This document shows positions 45,314-53,923 of a stretch of DNA of 64,000 nt, piece by piece. A model generated the notes under the pieces. That model made no database searches and had not been told where the DNA came from. It saw only the letters and a program-made list of their open reading frames with translations. Origin of the DNA: Clostridium beijerinckii (GTDB lineage: Bacteria > Bacillota > Clostridia > Clostridiales > Clostridiaceae); assembly GCF_036699995.1 (NCBI RefSeq), contig NZ_CP144906.1, positions 3,359,001-3,423,000 of the forward strand, in the 5' to 3' direction. The translations under genes and the position numbers were made by a program. Numbering within the stretch: the stretch's first letter is position 1; each line of letters starts with the position of its first letter.

Positions 45314-47065
45314 TTATTTTATCTTCCACTTTGAACTTTCCTGCTGCAATTCTACCATCTTGGCATAAATTCCATTTTGTTTTAATAATTCTGATGGGGT
45401 TCCTTGCTCTGTTACATATCCATCGTTTAATACAACTATCTTATCTGCACCTGATATTGTTCGCATTCTATGAGCAATAACAAGTACTGTTTTATCTTTA
45501 ATAAGGTTTGAAAGTGCCTCTTGTATCTTTGTCTCATTTTCCACATCAAGAGAGGCTGTTGCTTCATCTAATAAACTTACAGGAGCATTTTTTAACAAGG
45601 CTCTTGCAATAGAAATTCTTTGACGCTCTCCTCCTGATAAAGTTGAACCATTTTCTCCTATCACCGTATTATATCCCTCTGGCATCCTTTTTATAAACTC
45701 ATCACAGCATGCCGCCTTAGCTGCTGCTATTACTTCTTTATCTGTTGCATTACGTTTTCCTAAACGAATATTGTTCATAATTGTATCATTAAATAGTATG
45801 ACATCTTGAAATACTATAGAATAATTTTTAAGAAGCACTTCTGGATCCACAGAATTTATATTTACTCCACCAAGAGTTATGCTTCCTTCAGTGACATCCC
45901 AAAATCTTGCAGCCAACTTTGCTGCTGTACTTTTTCCACCCCCTGATAAACCTACTAAAGCAGTTATTTGTCCCTGCTTCGCAGTAAAGGATACGTCTTT
46001 TAAAACTTTTTCGTTGTTTTTATTGTCATATGAAAATGCTACGTGATTGAAAATTATATCATACCCATTTGTTTTGCATATCTCTGATCCAAGTTGAACT
46101 GGATGATCTTGCATCTTCTGCATTCTTTCTATTTTAAGGCTTGATGAAAATATATCTGCAAGATTCATTAAGGAATCGCAAATTGGATCATAAAATCTTG
46201 AAGCAGCAATCAAAAATACTAAATATATAAATAAATCCGTCTTTCCTTTTGCAAGAAGATTTCCACCTATTAAAATTACTGTGGCAAAGCCAACTTTTAG
46301 AAGCATCTGTCCGCTAACTACCATAATTCCTGTAGTAAGCTCATTTCTAACTTGTATCTTTTCAGCATTATCTATAATATCATCTAACTTTAAAAGATAT
46401 TCTTTTTCTTGATTATAAGCTTTTAAATCCTTTATAGTCTCTAGGCATTCCTGTATTCCATCAGCAACTTTTCGTTTCGCAGCGATGTTTTTTATGCTAA
46501 ATTTATTTTGCAGTTTCTTCGAGCAAATGACGATTAAAAACGATATAGGCGCTACCCACAAAAGTGCAATTCCAATACGCCAATCAAAAATCAACATTCC
46601 TATTCCAACAAGTATTGTAGATACAATAGCACCAATAAACTGCGGTATTGCATGCGAGAATACATGCTCTAAATCTGTACAATCTACCATAATTGAATTT
46701 GTTAAATCAGATAAGTCTCTCCTTCCAAAAAAAGATAGAGGAAGCTTTCTTAATCTTTCGGCTAAATTTATTCTTCTGTTAGCACTTTCACCATAAACTG
46801 CAATAAATGAAGATTTATATTGCATCCAATTTACAGCAAACAATATAACTAATGTTATAAGAATCATTATAATATATTTGGACAGTTGTAAATTAATGTT
46901 TATACCATCTGTAATTGGAGCTAACATATCTCTAATAACCATAACAACTAGTCCCACTGGAATCATCAAAGCGATATCTGCCAGTGTACTAAAAAGTATT
47001 CCTTGTAGCAAATCTTTTGCGCCTTGCTTGGTCAATGCAAATTTATCACATAGAATATTAATCAT
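45314..47065 (-). CDS. ABC half-transporter (exporter fold), second of pair
   Basis: 583 aa. Six helices (about 1-310) are followed by an ATPase domain (about 340-575). ATPase motifs: Walker A GLSGGGKST, Q loop FQDVILF, signature LSGGERQRISIARAL, Walker B VSLLDEATASLD, H loop AHR. The two genes overlap by ATGA, so this is the partner of 47062-48912, and they form a heterodimer. The layout with an AraC regulator and a DtxR-type operator resembles YbtPQ-type siderophore-linked transporters; the substrate is inference. Confidence 0.93.
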   Translation of the reverse strand: MINILCDKFALTKQGAKDLLQGILFSTLADIALMIPVGLVVMVIRDMLAPITDGININLQLSKYIIMILITLVILFAVNWMQYKSSFIAVYGESANRRINLAERLRKLPLSFFGRRDLSDLTNSIMVDCTDLEHVFSHAIPQFIGAIVSTILVGIGMLIFDWRIGIALLWVAPISFLIVICSKKLQNKFSIKNIAAKRKVADGIQECLETIKDLKAYNQEKEYLLKLDDIIDNAEKIQVRNELTTGIMVVSGQMLLKVGFATVILIGGNLLAKGKTDLFIYLVFLIAASRFYDPICDSLMNLADIFSSSLKIERMQKMQDHPVQLGSEICKTNGYDIIFNHVAFSYDNKNNEKVLKDVSFTAKQGQITALVGLSGGGKSTAAKLAARFWDVTEGSITLGGVNINSVDPEVLLKNYSIVFQDVILFNDTIMNNIRLGKRNATDKEVIAAAKAACCDEFIKRMPEGYNTVIGENGSTLSGGERQRISIARALLKNAPVSLLDEATASLDVENETKIQEALSNLIKDKTVLVIAHRMRTISGADKIVVLNDGYVTEQGTPSELLKQNGIYAKMVELQQESSKWKIK

Positions 47066-48912
47066 ATAAGAACCTCCTTATCATTACCTTTACCTAACCT
47101 CTTGCTTTTCTTAAAAGAGCTATCGTTATTCTCATCTAATTTCTTTGTTACTTTCCATGAAATAGATTTGCAGTACTCTTTCCACATATGAGCATACATA
47201 CCGCCATTTTTTAATAATTCTTCATGCTTTCCTTGTTCTTTTATCCTTCCATCTGACATAACTAATATTTTATCTGCTCCACATATAGTAGATAATCTAT
47301 GAGCTATCATAAGCACTGTTTTTCCTTTAGTAAGTTTTTCGAAAGCCTTTTGTATTTGACTCTCATTCTCAGGATCTGCAAATGCTGTGGCCTCGTCTAG
47401 TATTACAATAGGTGAATCTTTTAATATAGCCCTAGCCAAAGCTATTCTCTGACACTCTCCACCAGATAAATATATTCCTTTTCCACCAATTACCGTATTA
47501 ATGCCTTCTGGAAATTTTTCTATAATATCTGTACATTGTGCTTGTCTAACTGCTTCAAGCACCTCATCTATGGTTGATTTTGGTTTGGCTATTCTAATAT
47601 TTTCTAAGATACTTGCTTTTAAGAGCCTTGTATTTTGAAATACAAAAGAAACTTTGTCCATTAAATCCTTTTTTAAAACATCACGAACATCAACACCATC
47701 TATTTTAACATTCCCATTATTAACATCGAAAAATCTTGGTATTAAGCTTGCTACCGTACTTTTTCCACCACCTGATGCCCCTACTAATGCTATAGTTTCA
47801 CCTTCATTAATAGTAAAACTTATATCATCTACTGTAGGCGACGTATTTCCTGGATAAGTGAACGTAACATGTTCAAATGAAACTCTTCTTCCATTTATTT
47901 TTTGTGGATCTTCTGGCTCTTTTAAAGGCTTTTCATCCAAAATAGCATCAATCCTTTTAACTGCCTCCTTAGCCACCATAATGTTTTCCATTATCTTCAT
48001 TATCTTAGTTAACATATTAACACTTACTGGTGTAAATAATACATAAAATATAAAATCAAGTAAAAAACCTTTATAATCTGATGTATTTTTAATAACGAGA
48101 ATTCCAACTGGTATCAAAAATGCAAAAGCCCCATTGACAGCTACTGTAAATATAGTCATAGGAATCTGACACTCAGCAGCATAACTAGATGCAAATTTAC
48201 TATATTTATTAATTGAATCGTGGAAACTCTTAAAAGAAAATACAGTTTGTTGAAATACTTTTACTACTGGAATTCCTCTTATATATTCCACAGCTTCATT
48301 GGACATTTCCTCAAGAGCATTTTGATATTTTTCTATAGAATCTGCTTTTTCTCCCCCCATTAATTTTTTCAAGCAAAGAACACCTATTACTGTAGGAATT
48401 AGGCAAACTGCTCCAAGTCTCCAATCAAAAATAAACAGTAAAACAAATATTGCAATTGGTGATACTATCGCTCCTGCTAAATCTGGAAGCTGATGAGCTA
48501 AAAATGTCTCTGTTAAGCCTGCATTATCATCAATAACCTTTCGGAGCTTCCCAGTATTGTTGCTTGAAAAAAATCCTAATGGAAGTTTTACTATATGATG
48601 AATAGCCTTAATTCTCATGTTCCTTGCAATCCTAAATGCAGAAACATGTGAACACATAAGTGCTATAAAATATATTAACATACTTACTACAGCTAAAAAT
48701 ACAGCACACCATCCATAAAATGAAAGTTCCATAACATTAGGTGCTTTCGGAAGTGACGTAATAATCTCTCTTGCTACAAACCATAAACAGACAAATGGTC
48801 CTAATGCTAGAACAGCACTTATAGCGGACAAAACAAATGCCAGCAAAGTTAAAAATTTATACTTTCCAGCGAACTCCATCATTCTGGAAAGTCCTTCTTT
48901 CTTTTCAATCAT
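47062..48912 (-). CDS. ABC half-transporter (exporter fold), first of pair
   Basis: 616 aa. Membrane part about 1-320, ATPase domain about 345-575. Walker A GASGGGKST, Q loop FQNTRLL, signature LSGGECQRIALARAI, Walker B IVILDEATAFADPEN and H loop AHRLS are present. The signature has Cys where Gln/Arg is usual, and Walker B is followed by AFADPEN rather than ASLDxEN; such paired differences occur in heterodimers with one degenerate site. The C-terminal extension of about 35 aa is basic (KKLDENNDSSFKKSKRL). Second gene of the AraC operon. Confidence 0.92.
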   Translation of the reverse strand: MIEKKEGLSRMMEFAGKYKFLTLLAFVLSAISAVLALGPFVCLWFVAREIITSLPKAPNVMELSFYGWCAVFLAVVSMLIYFIALMCSHVSAFRIARNMRIKAIHHIVKLPLGFFSSNNTGKLRKVIDDNAGLTETFLAHQLPDLAGAIVSPIAIFVLLFIFDWRLGAVCLIPTVIGVLCLKKLMGGEKADSIEKYQNALEEMSNEAVEYIRGIPVVKVFQQTVFSFKSFHDSINKYSKFASSYAAECQIPMTIFTVAVNGAFAFLIPVGILVIKNTSDYKGFLLDFIFYVLFTPVSVNMLTKIMKIMENIMVAKEAVKRIDAILDEKPLKEPEDPQKINGRRVSFEHVTFTYPGNTSPTVDDISFTINEGETIALVGASGGGKSTVASLIPRFFDVNNGNVKIDGVDVRDVLKKDLMDKVSFVFQNTRLLKASILENIRIAKPKSTIDEVLEAVRQAQCTDIIEKFPEGINTVIGGKGIYLSGGECQRIALARAILKDSPIVILDEATAFADPENESQIQKAFEKLTKGKTVLMIAHRLSTICGADKILVMSDGRIKEQGKHEELLKNGGMYAHMWKEYCKSISWKVTKKLDENNDSSFKKSKRLGKGNDKEVLI

Positions 48913-49047
48913 TTAAATTCCTCTTTTCTGCTACATAATTTCTTCAAAATAACATTGATTATGATACGTACCATTTTACAATTTACTGTAAATCAGCACT
49001 CCTTTATAAAATAGTGATTTAGATTATTATTTCTGTGCCATTTAAAT

Positions 49048-49998
49048 CTATAAAGTTAAATTTTCAAATGCATCCATATCTCCTTTTCTATATTCTGTTG
49101 GATTTACCCCAATTACTTCCTTAAAAGCTGCTGCAAATTTACTTTGGTTTTCATATCCAACTGTTGCTGATATATTCATAACAGTTTCATCAGTTTTTCT
49201 AAGCAAAGATGCAGCATACTCTATTCGATAGTCCTTTATATATTTTGCAATACTTTTACCATAAATAGCCTTAAAACAATTGCTAAGCCCTGATTGACTT
49301 ATATTATATTTTTCTGATAACTGTTTAAGTGTAAGATTGTTTGATGGATTTTTAATAAGCTCATCATGAACATTTTTTACAATTTCAGTTTGTGCTTTTA
49401 AATAATATTTATTTTTAGTTTCATTTTCATTGGCACAGTTCTCATTTAAAAGCAAAATAAGTTCTAACACTTTAATCTTTAAATAGCTTTCTATAACTGC
49501 TTCTGGCAAATCGGGTAAACTAAATAAATCAAGAAAAATTCTTTCTATCTTCCCCCCTACCCAATTAATGCAGTTTCCAACCTTTACAAAATATTTTTCT
49601 GAAGAAAACAACCTCTTCTGAAAAGTCTTTATGTCAATCATGGCCCCTTTTAAAATTTCGGGTAAACACTTAGAAATTTCATCAATATAAATGTATATGG
49701 AAATTCCCTTATACTCTGCCATTGGAAAAGTATTAACTGGAGGATACTTTCCCATAAGCCCTGCATACAAATCGCCACTTCCCATATATACACATACACC
49801 TCCCTCAAATTCACATTGAATACGCCCTTCATGGCAATATCCGATTTCAATCATTTCCCCACTTATTTTTGGCATGACTTGTTCATTTGCGAATAATGAT
49901 AACTCTTTACACTTAAACTCTTCATAGTTTAGTACAATTCCGGGGAATATTTCATGCATGCAAATACTACCACACCCTGGGATATCTATTCTCTCCAA
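49048..49998 (-). CDS. AraC family regulator (YbtA/PchR-like)
   Basis: 316 aa from TTG at 49998 with AGAGGTG upstream. The first 200 aa are a cupin-like sensor region (IPGCGSICMHEIFPG, ISGEMIEIGYCHEGRIQCEF). The C-terminal double HTH is AraC type (LTLKQLSEKYNISQSGLSNCFKAIYG, VMNISATVGYENQSKFAAAFKEVIGVNPTEYR), like PchR/YbtA. It probably activates the downstream ABC pair in response to a siderophore or other ligand. Its own promoter contains the DtxR-like palindrome. Confidence 0.9.
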   Translation of the reverse strand: MERIDIPGCGSICMHEIFPGIVLNYEEFKCKELSLFANEQVMPKISGEMIEIGYCHEGRIQCEFEGGVCVYMGSGDLYAGLMGKYPPVNTFPMAEYKGISIYIYIDEISKCLPEILKGAMIDIKTFQKRLFSSEKYFVKVGNCINWVGGKIERIFLDLFSLPDLPEAVIESYLKIKVLELILLLNENCANENETKNKYYLKAQTEIVKNVHDELIKNPSNNLTLKQLSEKYNISQSGLSNCFKAIYGKSIAKYIKDYRIEYAASLLRKTDETVMNISATVGYENQSKFAAAFKEVIGVNPTEYRKGDMDAFENLTL

Positions 49999-50040
49999 AG
50001 TAATTCACCTCTTATCTTTATAATTTAAAGAATTCAGCTC

Positions 50041-50071
50041 AGTTAGTCTTAACTAACTATACTGAATTATA
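50041..50071 (-). promoter_or_regulatory. AraC-operon promoter with DtxR-type operator
   Basis: AGTTAGTCTTAACTAACT (50041-50058), an inverted repeat with 7-bp arms, lies directly after a -10 TATAAT (50066-50071) at the predicted transcription start. Repressor bound there would block initiation. Confidence 0.7.
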
Positions 50072-50146
50072 CTATATTCCATTTTTTTCTTACAAGCCCA
50101 AAACATTATATTTAGCTCCAAAACACAATTGAATTTTATAAAAAAA

Positions 50147-50189
50147 GAAATATTGTACGGCTACTTAAAATAGTTGTACAATATTTCTC
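50147..50189 (-). terminator. terminator of the DUF2325 gene
   Basis: AGAAATATTGTAC pairs perfectly with GTACAATATTTCT, followed by TTTTTT on the minus strand. Confidence 0.88.
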
Positions 50190-50214
50190 AATTCCTTTAA
50201 ATAAATTTTAAACT

Positions 50215-50508
50215 TTAATTATTAATATTAGAACACTTGTATTCTAGTATTTTTTTTAAGGCAGTTCCACTGCTCTGATGACATCGTATTAATTCAGCTT
50301 CATTTGTATCAGTATTAGATAACACGCATTGTATCATTTTATGAGATACAGTATTTGTGAACAATACAAGTAGGTCAGGCTTTCCAATTTGCTTTTTCAG
50401 ATTACTTTGCATTTGAGTAAAGACCTTCGCTTTACAATTATAATTCTTACATATTTTTTTGTATTCACAAACCATTCTATCATGGCCACCAATTATAACA
50501 ATACTCAT
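50215..50508 (-). CDS. DUF2325 protein
   Basis: 97 aa. IVIIGGHDRMVCEYKKICKNYNCKAKVF is a Rossmann-type start with two cysteines; the second half ends with RCHQSSGTALKKILE, in which the conserved HxSS segment is replaced by CHQSSG. Members often sit near iron or redox genes; the role is unknown. It is separated from the AraC operon by a strong terminator. Confidence 0.75.
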   Translation of the reverse strand: MSIVIIGGHDRMVCEYKKICKNYNCKAKVFTQMQSNLKKQIGKPDLLVLFTNTVSHKMIQCVLSNTDTNEAELIRCHQSSGTALKKILEYKCSNINN

Positions 50509-50624
50509 TTCTCTTCTCCACCTCTCTTATATAACTATAGAATAATATTTTTAAGCGAATTTACTTTTTAGAAATTCACAGATATAATTTCATTTAACTA
50601 TTATGTTTTATTTGATGATATATA

Positions 50625-50720
50625 TTGCAATTCACAACACACACTTCACAATTCGCAATTACGGCTAAAATTCTTGCAATATTTTTGGAATTGTGATGAA
50701 GCATTATTTTTTCAACATAT
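50625..50720. repeat. R2 interspersed repeat, copy 1
   Basis: TTGCAATTCACAA start, CACAATT tandem units, CAATTACGGCTAAAATTCTT core, and TGATGAAGCATTATTTTTTC end, as in the copies at 53783 and 63690. Confidence 0.65.
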
Positions 50721-50775
50721 ATATTAAAAAATCTTAAAGTTCATATATTTTATAATTACTTAATATTCTATTTAC

Positions 50776-50793
50776 AGTTAGTCTCAACTAACT
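50776..50793. promoter_or_regulatory. DtxR-type operator, second copy
   Basis: AGTTAGTCTCAACTAACT, differing at one base from the copy in the AraC promoter. A TTTACA box just 5' and a TATTAT about 20 bases 3' could make a plus-strand promoter toward the dtxR-like gene. Confidence 0.6.
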
Positions 50794-50895
50794 CAATATT
50801 ATATTTATATAGTGCCCCTATTTCACAATAACATGCATGATAAAATCATCACAGAAATTCAAAACAATTGCACTACTGGATAATAAAACAGCTTC

Positions 50896-50913
50896 AGTTA
50901 GTCTTAACTAACT
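50896..50913. promoter_or_regulatory. DtxR-type operator, third copy
   Basis: AGTTAGTCTTAACTAACT, identical to the copy at 50041, about 270 bases upstream of the DtxR-family gene. No clear -10/-35 pair was found next to it. Confidence 0.6.
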
Positions 50914-50981
50914 AATATCAGTTTAATATATTCTAGTAAGATTGTCCAGTGCATTAATTACTTTTCTCATAAAATTACAGA

Positions 50982-51067
50982 TGATATATATCCTGTGATG
51001 CGTATTATATCTTAAGTCCGCTGCCTTTTCTAAAAATACCTGCATATTTTATATTCTCATCACAATG
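50982..51067 (-). pseudogene. Lsa-type ABC-F gene fragment
   Basis: This stretch matches 51947-52032 inside the intact Lsa-type gene: shared runs include AGTCCGCTGCCTTTTCTAAA and ATATTTTATATTCTCATCAC, with scattered substitutions and small gaps in between. Only about 86 bases are left, so it is the remnant of a second Lsa-like copy, or a short duplication. Confidence 0.75.
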
Positions 51068-51182
51068 ATTTTCATATATGCTATTCTTCCTCTAAATTTG
51101 ATGTTAAATATGCATTATGATATACTTACTTCATTAAAATTTAAATTTCATTATATAGATTTTATTGAAAGAGGGTCTTTAT

Positions 51183-51551
51183 ATGGCTATAAATGAATCA
51201 GTCGAAAACTATTTAGAAACAATTTTAATTTTAAGCCAAAAATCACATGCAGTCCGTTCTATTGATGTTGCTACAGAGCTTAATTTTAAAAAATCCAGTG
51301 TAAGCGTTGCTATGAAAAATCTTCGCGAAAAAGAATATATATCTATAACAGATGATGGAAATATAGTTCTTACTGACGCGGGTAAAGAAATAGCAAATAT
51401 GGTCTATGAAAAGCATACTTTTCTTTCTAACTGGTTAAAATCTATTGGTGTAGATGAGAAAATTGCTGTTGAAGATGCATGTAGAATTGAACATGTTATA
51501 AGCAATGAGAGTTTTGAGGCTATGAAGAAATATGTAAATAAAAATACTTAA
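51183..51551 (+). CDS. DtxR-family metal-dependent repressor, short form
   Basis: 122 aa from ATG at 51183, seven bases after GAGGG. Winged helix (residues about 5-65) with VRSIDVATELNFKKSSVSVAMKNL; dimerisation and metal part (66-115). Putative metal ligands aligned to the family: E12, H78, C100, E103 and H104, with N9 at the Asp8/Met10 position. Cys at 100 matches iron-type DtxR (Cys102) rather than Mn-type MntR (Glu99). There is no C-terminal SH3-like domain. Palindromes at 50041, 50776 and 50896 are its likely targets, including the AraC-ABC operon. It is convergent with the Lsa-type gene. Confidence 0.87.
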   Translation: MAINESVENYLETILILSQKSHAVRSIDVATELNFKKSSVSVAMKNLREKEYISITDDGNIVLTDAGKEIANMVYEKHTFLSNWLKSIGVDEKIAVEDACRIEHVISNESFEAMKKYVNKNT

Positions 51552-51566
51552 ATAATAGATAAGCAA

Positions 51567-51594
51567 AAAGTGGAGAGCCCTTGCTCCCCACTTT
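51567..51594. terminator. bidirectional terminator
   Basis: AAAGTGGAGAGC pairs with GCTCCCCACTTT around CCTT, flanked by A and T runs, between the convergent dtxR-like and Lsa-type genes. Confidence 0.82.
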
Positions 51595-51615
51595 AATAAA
51601 TTTAAATTGATTTAA

Positions 51616-53094
51616 TTAAAGCTCCACAATCTTTGTTGCAACATTTTTACAAAACTCACTGTCATGCTCTACAAATAATAGTGTTGGTGAATATTCAAGT
51701 AACAACTCTTCTATCTGCATACGAGAGATAACATCAATGAAATTAAGGGGTTCATCCCAAATATGCAAGTGAGCTTTTTCACAAAGACTTTTTGCAATCA
51801 GTACTTTTTTCTTTTGCCCACCACTAAAGGATGATATATCCTTCTCAAATTGCTCTCTTGAAAAATCTAGCTTTCTCAAAATTGCTTTAAAAAGACTTTC
51901 ATCAATGCTGTTTTCAAGAGCATAGTTAGTCAAATTTCCCTTAAGATAAGATGTATCCTGTGATACGTATGATATTTTTAGTCCGCTGCCTTTTCTAAAA
52001 GTACCTGTATATTTTATATTCTCATCACAAATAAGCTTGATAATGCTTGATTTTCCACTTCCGTTTTTACCTTTAAGTGATATTCTTTCACCTTGTTCAA
52101 TACTAAAGCTTATATCTTTACAAACCATTGTGTCTCCATAAAATATTGACACATTTTCGAATTCCAAAAGCTTATTTTTATGATAAGCAAGCTGAGAGAT
52201 CTTCAAGCTGTCTGAGCTTTCAATATTTTTCAAAAGCTTAGATTTTTCTTCAATTGAAGCTTCTCGTCTATTTTCAATTGATTTGGAACGCTTCATCATT
52301 TTAGCAGATTTATGACCAACATATCCTTTATCAAGCTTAGAGCCAGAGTTAGTTGTTCCTTTTTTCGATTTTTCCACTTCATTTGACCAACCACTGGTTC
52401 GCTTAGCAGATTCCGATAAACGATTAATGTCTTTCCTAAGTTTTTCATTTTCTGCTAGTTCATATCCATCCTGTCTCTTTTTATTTTCCCACCAACTTGA
52501 GAAATCACCTTTCTGTATTTCTATATTGGTCTTATTTATTGAGAGAATATGATCAATACAATTGTCTAGAAAGGCCCTATCATGTGAAATTAAAATAAAT
52601 CCTTTCTTTTTTCTTAAATAATTACTAAGTTTTTTTCTAGCTTCAGCATCCAGATGATTTGTAGGTTCATCAATAAGTAGAAATGAATTTTCCTTCAAAA
52701 ACATAGCTGCTAACAATGCCTTGGTCTGTTCTCCTTTTGATAGAGTGTTAAATTGTCTATATAGAACATCGCCATCTATATCTAGCATCGATAGTTCTTT
52801 CATTATTTCCCAATCCATTGAATTTGGGCTAATTTCCTTTATAATATCTATTGTAAAATTTTCTTGTTCTTCTACCTCATATGGAAAGTATTCAAAATTA
52901 ACATTGGTTGATATATTTCCAGTATATTCGTATTTTCCAAGTAAAAGATTAAAAAAAGTAGTCTTTCCTCGTCCATTCCTTCCCGTAAATCCCAATTTCC
53001 AATCAGTATCAATCTGGAAACTAACATTTTCAAAAATAGTATCGTAATTACCATCATAAGAGAAGGTAAGGTTTGTAACATTTATTAAAGACAT
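51616..53094 (-). CDS. Lsa/CplR-type ABC-F ribosomal protection protein
   Basis: 492 aa, two ABC domains (Walker A GRNGRGKTT and GKNGSGKSS; signatures FNTLSKGEQTKALLAAMF and FSGGQKKKVLIAK; Walker B LLIDEPTNHLD and HIWDEPLNFID) joined by a basic linker. The linker region SSWWENKKRQDGYELAENEK and SAKRTSGWSNEVEKSKKGT is characteristic of the Lsa/CplR group, which dislodges lincosamides, pleuromutilins and streptogramin A from ribosomes. The second Walker B has WDEP-LNFID, typical of that group. The leader (53095-53548) carries an attenuator-like terminator and upstream small ORFs, suggesting antibiotic-responsive control. Confidence 0.92.
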   Translation of the reverse strand: MSLINVTNLTFSYDGNYDTIFENVSFQIDTDWKLGFTGRNGRGKTTFFNLLLGKYEYTGNISTNVNFEYFPYEVEEQENFTIDIIKEISPNSMDWEIMKELSMLDIDGDVLYRQFNTLSKGEQTKALLAAMFLKENSFLLIDEPTNHLDAEARKKLSNYLRKKKGFILISHDRAFLDNCIDHILSINKTNIEIQKGDFSSWWENKKRQDGYELAENEKLRKDINRLSESAKRTSGWSNEVEKSKKGTTNSGSKLDKGYVGHKSAKMMKRSKSIENRREASIEEKSKLLKNIESSDSLKISQLAYHKNKLLEFENVSIFYGDTMVCKDISFSIEQGERISLKGKNGSGKSSIIKLICDENIKYTGTFRKGSGLKISYVSQDTSYLKGNLTNYALENSIDESLFKAILRKLDFSREQFEKDISSFSGGQKKKVLIAKSLCEKAHLHIWDEPLNFIDVISRMQIEELLLEYSPTLLFVEHDSEFCKNVATKIVEL

Positions 53095-53166
53095 GCATTT
53101 GTCCTCCTTTGAAATTAGTTTATTATTAATCTAAAATAACAAAGTCGGAAAATTAGGCGACTGCTT

Positions 53167-53253
53167 CTACTTCATATAAATATAAACGTCGCTTGAAGTA
53201 TCCGGCTTTATATGAAGATTGTCATGTGTTAGGTTTGTATCTTTATTTTCCAT
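53167..53253 (-). CDS. leader ORF 3 of the Lsa-type gene
   Basis: 28 aa hydrophilic peptide beginning MENKDTNLTHDN and ending YIYMK, with an excellent GAGGAGGTGA upstream of the ATG at 53253. It lies downstream of the leader terminator, 70 bases before the resistance gene. GCGAC within it can pair with GTCGC near the stop, and TACTTCA with TGAAGTA, so ribosome occupancy would change RNA folding. Confidence 0.55.
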   Translation of the reverse strand: MENKDTNLTHDNLHIKPDTSSDVYIYMK

Positions 53254-53285
53254 GATACTTTTCACCTCCTCGCATCGTAGTTTAG

Positions 53286-53326
53286 AAAAAAATAAGAGCT
53301 GCAAGAAATTATTATCCTTACAGCTC
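53286..53326 (-). terminator. leader terminator (attenuator) of the Lsa-type gene
   Basis: GAGCTGTAAG pairs with CTTGCAGCTC (one G-U) around 11 bases, followed by TTATTTTTTT. It lies between the promoter and the gene, so it should stop most transcripts unless readthrough occurs. Confidence 0.8.
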
Positions 53327-53377
53327 ATAAATACACATAGTTTAGCTAATTTATATAGCATAACATAAAAATATATA

Positions 53378-53434
53378 TTAAGAGAAAATAGAATAACTTT
53401 CTTGCATATGTACAACAAAATAAACAGAGTCCAC
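53378..53434 (-). CDS. leader ORF 2 of the Lsa-type gene
   Basis: GTG start with GAGGAG seven bases upstream; encodes 18 aa (MDSVYFVVHMQESYSIFS). It ends about 50 bases before the terminator hairpin, where a stalled ribosome could affect folding. Confidence 0.5.
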   Translation of the reverse strand: MDSVYFVVHMQESYSIFS

Positions 53435-53468
53435 TCGTTCACTCCTCTATTATATTGCACTTTAAAAA

Positions 53469-53492
53469 TTAGCAAGAAAATTTAATCATCAT
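53469..53492 (-). CDS. leader ORF 1 of the Lsa-type gene
   Basis: Encodes MMIKFSC with GAGGTGA just before the first ATG, about 20 bases after the predicted transcription start. Confidence 0.4.
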   Translation of the reverse strand: MMIKFSC

Positions 53493-53519
53493 TTCACCTC
53501 AAATTTCAAATTTAATGAT

Positions 53520-53548
53520 ATTGTACCACCATAAATAAAAAAAATCAA
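53520..53548 (-). promoter_or_regulatory. promoter of the Lsa-type gene
   Basis: TTGATT, exactly 17 bases, TACAAT on the minus strand; predicts a leader of about 420 bases. Confidence 0.7.
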
Positions 53549-53782
53549 TATAAGATATTCCTATATATTTTTTATAAGTTCAAGGACTTCTCAAAAATAC
53601 AAAGTAAATTTCTTGTTCTATTATCGCTTTAAATTAACTGATTTTTGGAAAGTAGCTTTTTAGGGATTAACCACTCAAGAACCCTCACATTATAAAAACC
53701 TCTATAGCAAAAATTCATTACTATAAACTTTAAAATGTAGCAACTATTTTATCATTTTTCTCACCTGTTTTTATATATATAT

Positions 53783-53895
53783 GTTGCAATTCACAATCCA
53801 CATTTCACAATTCACAATTCACAATTCACAATTACATCTATAATTCTTGTGATATTTTTAGAATTATGATGAAGAATTATTTTTGCAATATACAT
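53783..53895. repeat. R2 interspersed repeat, copy 2
   Basis: TTGCAATTCACAA start with five CACAATT-type units, core ATAATTCTTGTGATATTTTT, end GATGAAGAATTATTTTTGCA. Confidence 0.7.
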
Positions 53896-53923
53896 ATTTT
53901 TTAATATTTTCAGACTATAGAAC

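Noticed and set aside
53700..53850. CRISPR-like array of CACAATT units
   Set aside because: Units are about 8 bases with no spacers; it is a tandem repeat inside the R2 family.
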